A stretch of DNA of 64,000 nucleotides from Acidobacteriota bacterium (lineage in GTDB: Bacteria > Acidobacteriota > Terriglobia > Terriglobales > Acidobacteriaceae), in NCBI GenBank assembly GCA_019351975.1, contig JABBOG010000013.1, positions 1-64,000 of the forward strand. The letters are read 5' to 3'. Shown in pieces: positions 27,028 to 35,587 of the stretch. The notes under the pieces are model-generated. The model was not told the origin of the DNA and made no database searches. It worked only from the letters and a program-made list of their open reading frames with translations. The position numbers were made by a program, and so were the translations under genes. Position 1 is the stretch's first letter. The number at the start of each line of letters is the position of its first letter.

Positions 27028-28461
27028 TCATCCTCCGGCGAATCCGCTGTCATCCTCTCCCGCACGCAGCCGTTCCAGCAGCATCGGACCCGCCTGCGAC
27101 ACACTCCCCGCACCCAGCGTCAGGATCATCTCCCCCGCCCGCGCCTCCGTCGCCAGCCGCTCCACCGCCTCCTCCATCGACCCCGCATACCTCACCGCCC
27201 CCCGATGCTTCGCACCGATCGCCCCCGCCAGCACCTCACCCGTCACCCCTTCCATCGGCTCTTCGCTCGCCGCATAGATATCCAGCACCTGTACACCATC
27301 AGCATCCCCAAATGCTCCCGTAAACTCCTCCATCAAATCACGCGTCCGCGTATATCTATGCGGCTGAAAGAGCACCAGCACCCTCCCATACCCGCATTCC
27401 TTCGCCGCCTGCAGCGTCGCCCGAATCTCCGTCGGATGATGCCCATAATCATCCACCACCGTCACACCACGCGCCACGCCGCGCACCTGAAACCTCCGGT
27501 TCACACCCCGAAACGTCGCCAGCCCCGCCGCAATCTTCTCCGCCGATAGCCCCAACTGCACGCCAATCGCCACCGCCGCCGTCGCATTCAGCACATTATG
27601 CTTGCCTGGAACATGCAGCTCAAACGGCCCCAACACCATCCCGCGCGCCTCTACCTCGAACCGCGCATGGCAGCCTGCGGCTCCCGGCAGCATCTTCAGC
27701 CGAAAATCCGCCTCCGCACTCTCCCCATAGGTGTATACCCTCCGTGTCACCCGCCCCAGGATCCCCCGCAGCATCGGATCATCCACGCACGCCGTCACCG
27801 CCCCATAAAATGGAACCTCGTCCATAAACTCCACAAAACAATCCTCAACATCCCCCATATCCGCATACGAGTCCATATGCTCGCGGTCCAGGTTCGTCAC
27901 CACCGCCAATATCGGCGACAGCTTCAGAAAGCTCCGGTCGCTCTCATCCGCCTCCGCCACCAGGAACTGCGACCTCCCCAGCCGCGCATTCGACCCCAGC
28001 GCATCCACTCTCCCGCCTACGACAACCGTCGGATCAAGCTCTCCCCCCGCCAGCACCGCCGCCACCATCGTCGTCGTGGTCGTCTTTCCATGCATCCCTG
28101 CAATCGCAATCCCGTACTTCAGCCGCATCAACTCCGCCAGCATCTCCGCCCGCTGAATCACCGGAATCTTCCGCGCCCGAGCCTCCACCACCTCCGGATT
28201 ATCCTTAGCCACCGCCGAGCTCGTCACCACCACATCGCACGCCGTCGCATTCTCCGCCGCATGCCCCACATAAATTCGCGCTCCCAACCCCGCCAGCCGC
28301 TCCGTAACCGCCGAACCCCGCAGGTCCGACCCCGAAACCGCATACCCCATCGTCAGCAGGATCTCCGCGATCCCACTCATCCCAATCCCGCCAATCCCAA
28401 TAAAATGCACCCGATGCGAAGGCGCAAACAAAGCATGTTCCTGCAAATAAATTGAGTTCAT
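27028..28461 (-). CDS. murC: UDP-N-acetylmuramate--L-alanine ligase MurC
   Basis: A 477-residue Mur ligase. HFIGIGGIGMSGIAEILL is the N-terminal UDP-binding motif, and IAGMHGKTTTTTMVAAVL is the ATP-binding P-loop. EADESDRSFLKLSP and DDYGHHPTEI are further MurC signatures. It adds L-Ala to UDP-MurNAc, the first step of stem-peptide assembly in the cytoplasm. Its promoter region is only 46 bases, shared with the divergent acetamidase gene, which separates it from murG. Confidence 0.97.
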   Translation of the reverse strand: MNSIYLQEHALFAPSHRVHFIGIGGIGMSGIAEILLTMGYAVSGSDLRGSAVTERLAGLGARIYVGHAAENATACDVVVTSSAVAKDNPEVVEARARKIPVIQRAEMLAELMRLKYGIAIAGMHGKTTTTTMVAAVLAGGELDPTVVVGGRVDALGSNARLGRSQFLVAEADESDRSFLKLSPILAVVTNLDREHMDSYADMGDVEDCFVEFMDEVPFYGAVTACVDDPMLRGILGRVTRRVYTYGESAEADFRLKMLPGAAGCHARFEVEARGMVLGPFELHVPGKHNVLNATAAVAIGVQLGLSAEKIAAGLATFRGVNRRFQVRGVARGVTVVDDYGHHPTEIRATLQAAKECGYGRVLVLFQPHRYTRTRDLMEEFTGAFGDADGVQVLDIYAASEEPMEGVTGEVLAGAIGAKHRGAVRYAGSMEEAVERLATEARAGEMILTLGAGSVSQAGPMLLERLRAGEDDSGFAGG

Positions 28462-28507
28462 CTTTTACATTCTCCCATCCGCTGCCTGTGCATGCTATAC
28501 ATCCAGA

Positions 28508-29623
28508 ATGCGCCCAAGCCGAATCGTCCTCGCCGCCACGACTCTCTGCATCTCCGCTACCCTCGCCGCATCCCTTCCCGCCCAGACCACCCAAACCCTC
28601 CTCGCCACCCCCTCCACCGTCGCCTGGGGCTACTACTCCGCCCACGCCAAGCCCGCCCTCACCGTCCACTCCGGCGACACCGTCGTCATGCAAACGGCCT
28701 CCACCTGCGGCCCTCCCGACCGCCTCGAAGCCGAAGGCGTCAAGCCCTCCGAGATTCCCTCCTGGCTCGGCCCCCTCTACGCCGGTGTCCCGCAGTCTGA
28801 TCGTGGCCCGGGCGGCCACATTCTCACCGGCCCCGTTGCCATCGCGGAGGCGCAACCCGGCGACATCCTCGAAGTCCGCGTCCTCAAAATCTCCCTTGAC
28901 ACCGACTTCGCCTGCAACGGCTTCGGTGCCGGCCGCGGTTTCCTCCCCGACGACTTCCCCTACGGCCGCACCAAGATCATCCCCCTCAACCGCTCTGCCA
29001 TGACCGCAGACTTCGCCCCAGGCATCACCATCCCGCTCCACCCCTTCTTTGGATCGATGGGCATCGCTCCCCCCGAGTCTGCCGGCAAATGGAACTCCGC
29101 CCCACCCTGGATGCACGGCGGAAACATGGACAACAAAGAGCTTACCGCCGGTTCCACCATCTTCTACCCCGTCCACGCCCCCGGCGCGCTCTTTGAAGCC
29201 GGCGACGGCCACGCCGGTCAGGGCAACGGCGAAGTCGATATCACCGCCCTCGAGACTTTCCTCACCGGAACCTTCCAGTTCATCGTCCACAAAGGCGCAG
29301 CCAACCCCCAAGGACACGAAGAAGCGCGTCTCCTCTGGCCCCGCGCAGAAACCCCCACAGCATACATCTCGATGGGCTTTTCCCCGGACCTCAAAACCGC
29401 CACAGAGATGGCTGTCCGCAATATGATCACCTTCCTCTCCGAGCAAAACCCCGATTTTCCACACCTCTCCCGCGACGATGCCTACTCCCTCATCTCCGTC
29501 GCCTGCGACGTCGACATCACCCAACTCGTCGACACCAATGACGGCGTCCACGTCATCTGCCCCAAAGACCTCTTCACCGGGCCCCGCACTCCGTCGCATC
29601 CCGATGCAAATAGCGCACATTGA
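28508..29623 (+). CDS. Exported acetamidase/formamidase family protein
   Basis: A 371-residue protein with a signal peptide (MRPSRIVLAATTLCISATLA, cleavage near LPAQT). It then has the acetamidase/formamidase fold: GPVAIAEAQPGDILEVRVL, HPFFGSMGIAP, MHGGNMDNKEL, and LFEAGDGHAGQGNGEVDITA are all family hallmarks. Members hydrolyse formamide or short amides; an exported form is common in soil bacteria. It runs against the surrounding dcw genes and interrupts the usual murG-murC adjacency. Confidence 0.92.
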   Translation: MRPSRIVLAATTLCISATLAASLPAQTTQTLLATPSTVAWGYYSAHAKPALTVHSGDTVVMQTASTCGPPDRLEAEGVKPSEIPSWLGPLYAGVPQSDRGPGGHILTGPVAIAEAQPGDILEVRVLKISLDTDFACNGFGAGRGFLPDDFPYGRTKIIPLNRSAMTADFAPGITIPLHPFFGSMGIAPPESAGKWNSAPPWMHGGNMDNKELTAGSTIFYPVHAPGALFEAGDGHAGQGNGEVDITALETFLTGTFQFIVHKGAANPQGHEEARLLWPRAETPTAYISMGFSPDLKTATEMAVRNMITFLSEQNPDFPHLSRDDAYSLISVACDVDITQLVDTNDGVHVICPKDLFTGPRTPSHPDANSAH

Positions 29624-29633
29624 TTGACTTATT

Positions 29634-29731
29634 GGCGAGGCGAGACCGCAACATATACCGTCGACCCCGTGTCTAATCTTCTGGGAGCTGGATCAGGGCA
29701 CACCGCCCGGAGACCGGCATCTCTCCTCGCC
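29634..29731 (+). promoter_or_regulatory. Possible structured leader before the YXWGXW gene
   Basis: GGCGAGG (29634-29640) can pair with CCTCGCC (29725-29731), enclosing about 84 bases with further GC-rich pairing potential. It lies upstream of the gene at 29782. This could be a folded 5' leader or simply a terminator-like remnant after the acetamidase. It matches no riboswitch family I know. Confidence 0.25.
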
Positions 29732-29781
29732 GTACTCGCCATCCCGAATGGGAGCGAAGCCCGGCGGGGCGGGGGCATCGT

Positions 29782-30639
29782 ATGAAGCTTTATCGCCTAC
29801 TTCGTAACTTCTTTGCAGCTTCCACCCTCGCTGCTTGCGCCCTGATTGCCGTCCCTACACCGCAGGCACAAGCCCAGGTAGAAATCACTGCCGGTTATGC
29901 TCCACCAGCCATCCCCGATTACCAACAGCCCGAATGCCCCGGTGACGGCTACATCTGGACACCCGGCTACTGGGGCTGGGGCGGCGGCGGCTACTACTGG
30001 ATTCCCGGTGCATGGGTGCTTCCTCCTTACGTCGGCGGCCTCTGGACCCCCGGATACTGGGGCTGGGGCGGCGGCGCTTATCTCTGGCGGCCCGGCTACT
30101 GGGGCCTGCATATCGGCTTCTACGGCGGCATCAACTACGGCTTCGGCTACTTCGGAACCGGCTTCTACGGCGGCTATTGGAACGGTGGCCGCTTCTGGTA
30201 CAACCGCGCCTACGGACGCTTCGGCGAAGGCTTTAGGGGCGGGTTCTACGACCGCAGATACTCCGGCTTCAACGGCCGCCCTGGTGGAGCGTCCTTTGCC
30301 CGCGCCGGCTTCAACGGTGACCGTGGCGGCTTCGGCGGCGGCTTCCGGGGCTCCAGCATCAATGGGCGCGGCGGCTTCAACGGCGGCAATCGCGGAGGGT
30401 ACACCGGCGGCGGCTTCAATAACGCCAGCCGCAGCGGAGGCAGCGGTCTAAGCCGTGGCGGCAGCTTCGGCGGTGCAAGCCGTGGAGGCGGCTTCGGCGG
30501 CGGCGCAAGCCGCGGCGGTTTTGGCGGCGGTGGCGGCGGTCACTTCGGCGGTGGCGGTGGTGGCCACTTCGGCGGCGGTGGCGGTGGTGGCCACTTCGGC
30601 GGCGGTGGCGGCGGTCATGGCGGCGGCGGACGTCGCTAA
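29782..30639 (+). CDS. YXWGXW repeat-containing, Gly-rich exported protein
   Basis: A 285-residue protein with a signal peptide (hydrophobic residues 12-30, cleavage near AQAQV). The middle holds three Y-x-W-G-x-W-type repeats: IWTPGYWGWGGG, YYWIPGAWVLPP and LWTPGYWGWGGG. The C-terminal half is almost only Gly with Phe, Arg, Ser and His (runs of GGGGGHFGG), so probably flexible and cell-surface exposed. The repeat family is known from Acidobacteria and Proteobacteria without a set function. A strong terminator follows. Confidence 0.88.
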   Translation: MKLYRLLRNFFAASTLAACALIAVPTPQAQAQVEITAGYAPPAIPDYQQPECPGDGYIWTPGYWGWGGGGYYWIPGAWVLPPYVGGLWTPGYWGWGGGAYLWRPGYWGLHIGFYGGINYGFGYFGTGFYGGYWNGGRFWYNRAYGRFGEGFRGGFYDRRYSGFNGRPGGASFARAGFNGDRGGFGGGFRGSSINGRGGFNGGNRGGYTGGGFNNASRSGGSGLSRGGSFGGASRGGGFGGGASRGGFGGGGGGHFGGGGGGHFGGGGGGGHFGGGGGGHGGGGRR

Positions 30640-30662
30640 CCACCGGCTACAACGCTGCATAC

Positions 30663-30692
30663 AAAGGGCTGAGGAGCCATCCTCAGCCCTTT
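30663..30692. terminator. Strong bidirectional terminator
   Basis: AAAGGGCTGAGGA (30663-30675) pairs perfectly with TCCTCAGCCCTTT (30680-30692) around GCCA, with A and T ends on each side. It separates the convergent YXWGXW gene and murG, so it probably ends the main dcw transcript. Confidence 0.85.
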
Positions 30693-30706
30693 CGCTTTGA
30701 CATGCT

Positions 30707-31804
30707 TTATCTTCCTGCCAGGCGCAGAACCATCGCCGCGATCCGCTGCAGCGCACCGGGCCGGGCCAGCGTTCGCGCTCTTTGACCCATCGCAGAGCGG
30801 CGATCCTTATCCTCCAGCAGCGCCAGAAGCTCTCTTCGCAGCGTCTCCGGGGTCACATCGCGCTGCAGCAGCATCGTCGCCGCTCCAGCCGCAACCAGCA
30901 CCTCTGCGTTTTTCCTCTGATGATCGTCAGCAGCTGCTGCAAACGGTACCAGCACCGAAGCTTTACCTGCGGCACATAGCTCGGCAACCGTGCTCCCCGA
31001 GCGCGCGAGCACCACATCGGCAGCCGCATACTGGGCAGGCATGTCTGTCAGGAAGGGCTCCACCGACCAGCGGGCCGCATCGGCTCCGCTCGCTACATAC
31101 GCTGCGCGAGTCTCCGCCTGCCTTCTTGGACCGGATTGATGCACGATGGTCAGTCCGGGCACATCGCGCAGCAGCTCCGCAGCGATCTGCGGCATCGTCT
31201 CGTTGAAGACCTGAGCGCCATTGCTGCCCGCCGTCACCAGCAACCGCGGCGGCTCACCGGGCGGCTTCTGCGGCAGATCGAAGATCTCCGGGCGGACAGG
31301 AACGCCCGTCACCTCGGCATTGCGAAAGTACTGCGCTGTCTGCGCGAAGTTTACGGCGGCCGCGCGCACCCGCTTGCCGATGACGCGGTTGGTCATTCCC
31401 GGCACCGCATTCGGCTCGTACGCCATGGTTGGGATGCCCAGCAGGACCGCCGCCATCATCGCAGGCCCGCTCGCGTATCCTCCCACGCCTACAACCACCT
31501 GGGGCTTGAACTCCCGCAGCAGGACGACGCAGCGGAGCACACCTACGGGGAGATCACCGATGGTGCGCACACGCGTCCCCAGGCTCACATTCTTCAGCTG
31601 GCCCGACCGCACAAGCTCAAGCCGAAACCCCGCCTCTGGCACAAGCCGAGTCTCCAGCCCGCGCGCCGTACCGATGAAGCGCAACTCGGCTCCATGCTGA
31701 TCCCGCAGCTCGCGGCCGATCGCCAGCGCAGGAATTACGTGCCCGCCAGTACCTCCGCCGGCAATCACCACACGCAACGACGCTGTCGCTCCCGCTCGTG
31801 CCAT
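30707..31804 (-). CDS. murG: Lipid II synthase MurG
   Basis: 365 residues from ATG 31804, where the domain starts (MARAGATASLRVVIAGGGTG); the frame is open upstream only as overlap with ftsW. GGGTGGHVIPALAIG is the G-loop for undecaprenyl-PP-MurNAc. GVGGYASGPAMMAA and DVVLARSGSTVAELCAAGKA with VPFAAAADDHQRKNAE form the UDP-GlcNAc site. It transfers GlcNAc to lipid I at the inner face of the membrane. The ftsW stop and murG start overlap as TGATG. Confidence 0.97.
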   Translation of the reverse strand: MARAGATASLRVVIAGGGTGGHVIPALAIGRELRDQHGAELRFIGTARGLETRLVPEAGFRLELVRSGQLKNVSLGTRVRTIGDLPVGVLRCVVLLREFKPQVVVGVGGYASGPAMMAAVLLGIPTMAYEPNAVPGMTNRVIGKRVRAAAVNFAQTAQYFRNAEVTGVPVRPEIFDLPQKPPGEPPRLLVTAGSNGAQVFNETMPQIAAELLRDVPGLTIVHQSGPRRQAETRAAYVASGADAARWSVEPFLTDMPAQYAAADVVLARSGSTVAELCAAGKASVLVPFAAAADDHQRKNAEVLVAAGAATMLLQRDVTPETLRRELLALLEDKDRRSAMGQRARTLARPGALQRIAAMVLRLAGR

Positions 31805-32895
31805 CAGTCGATCTCGCGCGTCACGTTCAGCAGCACGCCCATACACGCTAACGTCACAAACACGCTTGTGCCTCCCGACGAGATAAATGGCAACGGGATG
31901 CCCTTCGTAGGCAGCAGCGCCAGCACAACGCTCATGTTGAAGAACGCTTGCACCAGGATCGCCGTCGTCAGCCCAAACGCCAGAAACCGCGCAAACGGGT
32001 CCGTCGAGAGGAATGCTGCCCGCAGCCCTCGGTATCCCAGGATGCAGAACGCCGCCACCACACACAGCGCTCCAATCAGCCCCAGCTCCTCCGAGATATT
32101 CGCAAAGATAAAGTCCGTATGCGGCTCAGGCAGGTAAAACAGCTTCTGCCGCCCTTCCATCAATCCCAGCCCCCGAATCCCTCCCGTTCCAACCGCAATC
32201 AGCGACTGCAGAATATGAAAGCCAGCCCCCTTAGGATCGGCCTCGGGATTCAGAAATACCTTCATGCGCGCAGCTCGCCACGCCACATGGAACAGCATGT
32301 AATACATCACCGGAGACGCCGCAGCAATCGCCGCAACCAGCCACTTCACCGGCATTCCCGCCAGAAACAGCATCAGCATCACCACCGCCGCGCACACCAG
32401 CGCCGTACCCAGGTCCGGCTCCTTCAAAATCAGCCCGATATACAGCAGCGGCGGAATCACCGCCGGAAGAATCGTCTCCTTGATGTTGTCGATCGTATGG
32501 ATCCGCGTCTGCAAAAACCACGCCAGGAAAATCACAATCACCGGCTTCGCTAGCTCCGAAGGCTGCAGCGTAATCCCCGGCATGCGCACCCATCTGTGCG
32601 CCCCGTTCATCCCGCTCATCGCAAACACCGCCATCAGCAACAGCCCCGTAATCGCCATCAGCGGGAAGATCAGCTTCGGGTTGTTATACCGCCGATAATC
32701 CACTCGCATCAGGATGAACAGCGCCACCATCCCCAGCCCAGCCCATATCGCCTGCTTCGCCACATACGCATACGGCGACCCCAGCGTCGCCTTTGCCAGT
32801 ACTGCCGACGCAGAAAACACCGACACCAACCCAAACAGCACCAGCAGCAGCACCGTACCGAACAGCCATTTATCTACGCCAACCCGCTTCGCCAT
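31804..32895 (-). CDS. ftsW: Septal peptidoglycan polymerase FtsW
   Basis: A 363-residue SEDS-family membrane protein with about ten hydrophobic segments. GMNGAHRWVRMPGITLQPSE contains the conserved W-R-...-P-S-E region. LMEGRQKLFYLPEPHTDFIF and KGIPLPFISSGGTS are family signatures. It polymerises glycan strands from lipid II at the septum with FtsI. The start is ATG 32895, 11 bases after murD. Its stop overlaps the murG start. Confidence 0.96.
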   Translation of the reverse strand: MAKRVGVDKWLFGTVLLLVLFGLVSVFSASAVLAKATLGSPYAYVAKQAIWAGLGMVALFILMRVDYRRYNNPKLIFPLMAITGLLLMAVFAMSGMNGAHRWVRMPGITLQPSELAKPVIVIFLAWFLQTRIHTIDNIKETILPAVIPPLLYIGLILKEPDLGTALVCAAVVMLMLFLAGMPVKWLVAAIAAASPVMYYMLFHVAWRAARMKVFLNPEADPKGAGFHILQSLIAVGTGGIRGLGLMEGRQKLFYLPEPHTDFIFANISEELGLIGALCVVAAFCILGYRGLRAAFLSTDPFARFLAFGLTTAILVQAFFNMSVVLALLPTKGIPLPFISSGGTSVFVTLACMGVLLNVTREID

Positions 32896-32906
32896 CCGCC
32901 CTGCAC

Positions 32907-34277
32907 CTAATCCCTGCTACCTGAACCCAGTCCCTGTACCAAATCCTTGAAGACCCGTCCCCGCTGCTCGTAGTTCTCAAACTGATCAAAGCTCGCACAC
33001 GCCGGAGCCAGCAGCACCGTGTCTCCAGCCACAGCCGCACCGCGCGCAAACGCCATCGCCCGCTCCAGCGTCTCCGCGCTCTCTATCTTCACGACTCCAT
33101 CGAGCTGCCGCGCAATCTTTTCTGCCGCTGAACCTATCGTGATAACCGTCTTCACCCGCTCGCGCAGCATCGGCGCCAGCACAGCATAGTTCGAATCTTT
33201 GTCTTTGCCGCCCAGAATCAAGTGGATACCGCCGCCAAATGCCTCAATCGCCTTCACCGTCGCGTCCACGTTCGTAGCCTTTGAGTCGTTGAAGTACCGC
33301 ACCCCATCCACCTCGCGCACAAACTCCAGCCGATGCTCCACTGCTTTGAAGCAACGAACCGCAGCGCGAATCACCTCACACGGTACGCCTGCCACCCGAG
33401 CCGCGCACACCGCTGCCAGGACATTCTCCACATTGTGCGCACCCGCCAGCGGAATCTCCACCACCGGCATCACCGGCTCAGCCTTCGCTCCCTCGCGCGC
33501 CACAAACACAATCGACTCCCCATACACAAACGCCCCCTGCTTGATCGGCCTTCGCGCGCTGAACCAATACACCTGCGCTTTTGTCTTCGCCGCGATCATC
33601 TGCGTCTCCTTGTCTTCTCCATTCAGGACGAGAAAGTTTTCCGCCGTCTGGAACTCCGTAATCCGCGCCTTCGCCGCCGCATACGCCTCAAAGCTTCCAT
33701 GCCGATCCAGATGATCCGGCGTGATATTCAACACCACCGCGACCCGCGGACTGAACGTTTCGACCGTCTCCAGCTGAAAGCTCGAAACCTCGATCGCACT
33801 CCACGTCTCCGCCGTGCTGTCAGCCACCATGGCCGTCACCGGCAGCCCGATATTCCCTCCCACCAGCGTGGGCCTTCCCGCGGCCTTCAGAATCTCCCCC
33901 AGCAACGCGGTGGTCGTCGTCTTTCCGTTCGACCCCGTGACCGCAATCATCTCGCCCTGCAAAAACTGCGCCCCCAGCTCCAGCTCGCCAATGATATGCG
34001 CCCCCATCGCACGCACCTGCGACAACACCGGCGTAGACATCGGCACACCTGGACTCACCACGATCAGATCCTGCCGACGAAACGTCAGCAATCCGTGGCT
34101 GCCCGCCTCCACCATGAACCCCTGGTCCAGCAACTCCGACAGCTCCGCAATCAACATCGCAGGACGGGCATCGCTCACCGTCACTCGAGCCCCGCGTTCC
34201 TTTAAAAAATGCGCCGCCGCCAGCCCGCTCTTCCCGAGCCCCACTACCAACACGCGTTTGTTCTTCAGTTCAACCAT
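32907..34277 (-). CDS. murD: UDP-N-acetylmuramoyl-L-alanine--D-glutamate ligase MurD
   Basis: About 456 residues from ATG 34277 (a TTG two codons upstream is possible). MVELKNKRVLVVGLGKSGLA is the N-terminal Rossmann motif. IAVTGSNGKTTTTALLGEIL is the ATP P-loop. LNITPDHLDRHGSFEAYAAA and YFNDSKATNVDATVKAIEAF are Mur ligase signatures. It adds D-Glu to UDP-MurNAc-L-Ala. It lies between mraY and ftsW with short gaps, as in most dcw clusters. Confidence 0.97.
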   Translation of the reverse strand: MVELKNKRVLVVGLGKSGLAAAHFLKERGARVTVSDARPAMLIAELSELLDQGFMVEAGSHGLLTFRRQDLIVVSPGVPMSTPVLSQVRAMGAHIIGELELGAQFLQGEMIAVTGSNGKTTTTALLGEILKAAGRPTLVGGNIGLPVTAMVADSTAETWSAIEVSSFQLETVETFSPRVAVVLNITPDHLDRHGSFEAYAAAKARITEFQTAENFLVLNGEDKETQMIAAKTKAQVYWFSARRPIKQGAFVYGESIVFVAREGAKAEPVMPVVEIPLAGAHNVENVLAAVCAARVAGVPCEVIRAAVRCFKAVEHRLEFVREVDGVRYFNDSKATNVDATVKAIEAFGGGIHLILGGKDKDSNYAVLAPMLRERVKTVITIGSAAEKIARQLDGVVKIESAETLERAMAFARGAAVAGDTVLLAPACASFDQFENYEQRGRVFKDLVQGLGSGSRD

Positions 34278-34300
34278 CCTCAAGCCTCAAATACCATTCT

Positions 34301-35437
34301 CTACCTCAACTTCAGCGTCGTCAGCGCAAACAGAGCAAACACCAGCGCCATAATCCAAAACCGCGTAATCACCTTCGACTCCGACCAGCCCATCAGCTCA
34401 AAGTGATGATGCAGCGGCGCCATCTTGAAGATCCTCTTCCCATTGCGCAGCTTATAACTCCCCACCTGCAGAATCACACTCATGATCTCCAGCACAAACA
34501 CGCCGCCGATAAACGGCAGCAGCAGCTCCTGCTTGATGATCACAGCAACCGTCCCAATCACGCCACCCAGCGCCAGCGACCCCACATCGCCCATAAAAAT
34601 CTCCGCCGGGTGCGCGTTGTACCAAAGAAACCCAATGCTCGCCCCCACCATCGCCCCGCAGAAGATCGTCAACTCGCTTACCATCGGCATACGCTGTAAC
34701 TCTAGATAGTCCGCAAACACCACATGGCCACTCACATACGTCAGCACCGTCAGCGCACCCGCTGCAATAATCGTGCACCCGATCGCCAGCCCGTCCAGCC
34801 CGTCGGTCAAATTCACCGCATTGCTCGCCCCCGTAATTACCACCATCACAAACAGCACAAATGGTAGAAACGCCAGCGGCCAGATATGCGGATATCGCAG
34901 CAGCGTCGAAATAATTAAATCCGGCCGAAACCGCTTCACAAACGGCACCATCAGCCGCGTCGAGTACGCATGTTCCCCCCGCAGCACCAGCAGAGCCACC
35001 GCAATCGCTCCGCTCGCAGCGAACTGTAGCAGCAGCTTCTGTCGCGACGTAAGCCCCAGGTTCCGCTTCTTCACCACCTTGATGTAATCGTCCGCAAACC
35101 CTATCGCCCCAAACGCAACAGTCGAAAACATCACCAGCCACACCAGCGGATTCGTCAGGTTGCTCCACAGCAGCGTCGGCACCAGGATCGAAATGCAGAT
35201 CAGCACCCCGCCCATCGTCGGCGTCCCGCCCTTCTTCTGATGACTCTGTGGGCCTTCTTCCCGGATGTACTGCCCAATCTGAAACCGCCGCAACCGGTCG
35301 ATCACATACGGCCCAATCAGCAGCCCTATCAGCATCGCCGTCATGCTTGCGAATGCGCAGCGAAACGTGACATAGCGAAAGATCCGAAAGTACGGAAAGT
35401 ACGGAAACATCTTCTGATACAACAGCCAATAGAGCAC
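34301..35437 (-). CDS. mraY: Phospho-MurNAc-pentapeptide transferase MraY
   Basis: A 378-residue polytopic membrane enzyme starting with GTG 35437 (MLYWLLYQ, the usual MraY opening). KKGGTPTMGGVLI, GFADDYIKVVKKRN, NAVNLTDGLDGLAIG and FKMAPLHHHFELMGWSESKV are all conserved MraY motifs, including the Mg-binding Asp pairs and the HHH segment. It makes lipid I from UDP-MurNAc-pentapeptide and undecaprenyl phosphate. About 150 bases separate it from murF, longer than other gaps in the cluster. Confidence 0.97.
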   Translation of the reverse strand: MLYWLLYQKMFPYFPYFRIFRYVTFRCAFASMTAMLIGLLIGPYVIDRLRRFQIGQYIREEGPQSHQKKGGTPTMGGVLICISILVPTLLWSNLTNPLVWLVMFSTVAFGAIGFADDYIKVVKKRNLGLTSRQKLLLQFAASGAIAVALLVLRGEHAYSTRLMVPFVKRFRPDLIISTLLRYPHIWPLAFLPFVLFVMVVITGASNAVNLTDGLDGLAIGCTIIAAGALTVLTYVSGHVVFADYLELQRMPMVSELTIFCGAMVGASIGFLWYNAHPAEIFMGDVGSLALGGVIGTVAVIIKQELLLPFIGGVFVLEIMSVILQVGSYKLRNGKRIFKMAPLHHHFELMGWSESKVITRFWIMALVFALFALTTLKLR

Positions 35438-35587
35438 GCAACCCGCCTCATTCCGATGGTCGAACTACGCCGCACCGCCGCAGTTCACCGCTAATCTTAT
35501 CCCGCGCTCCCGCGCAACGCCCCAGCTTTTCTTCTCGTCATTCCCAAAGGGAATCTGCGTTAGTACGTACGCAACCCTTAAGATCCA

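Noticed and set aside
28205-29620. 471-codon minus-strand frame opposite the acetamidase
   Set aside because: Low-complexity Gly/Glu/Val-rich product with no domain. The + strand frame has clear acetamidase motifs and a signal peptide.
30480-30639. Regular short repeats, CRISPR-like at first sight
   Set aside because: They are GGC/GGT glycine codons within the YXWGXW protein, with no spacers and no cas genes.
34277-34283. TTG start for MurD
   Set aside because: ATG two codons later gives the normal MurD N-terminus; the TTG adds only two residues.
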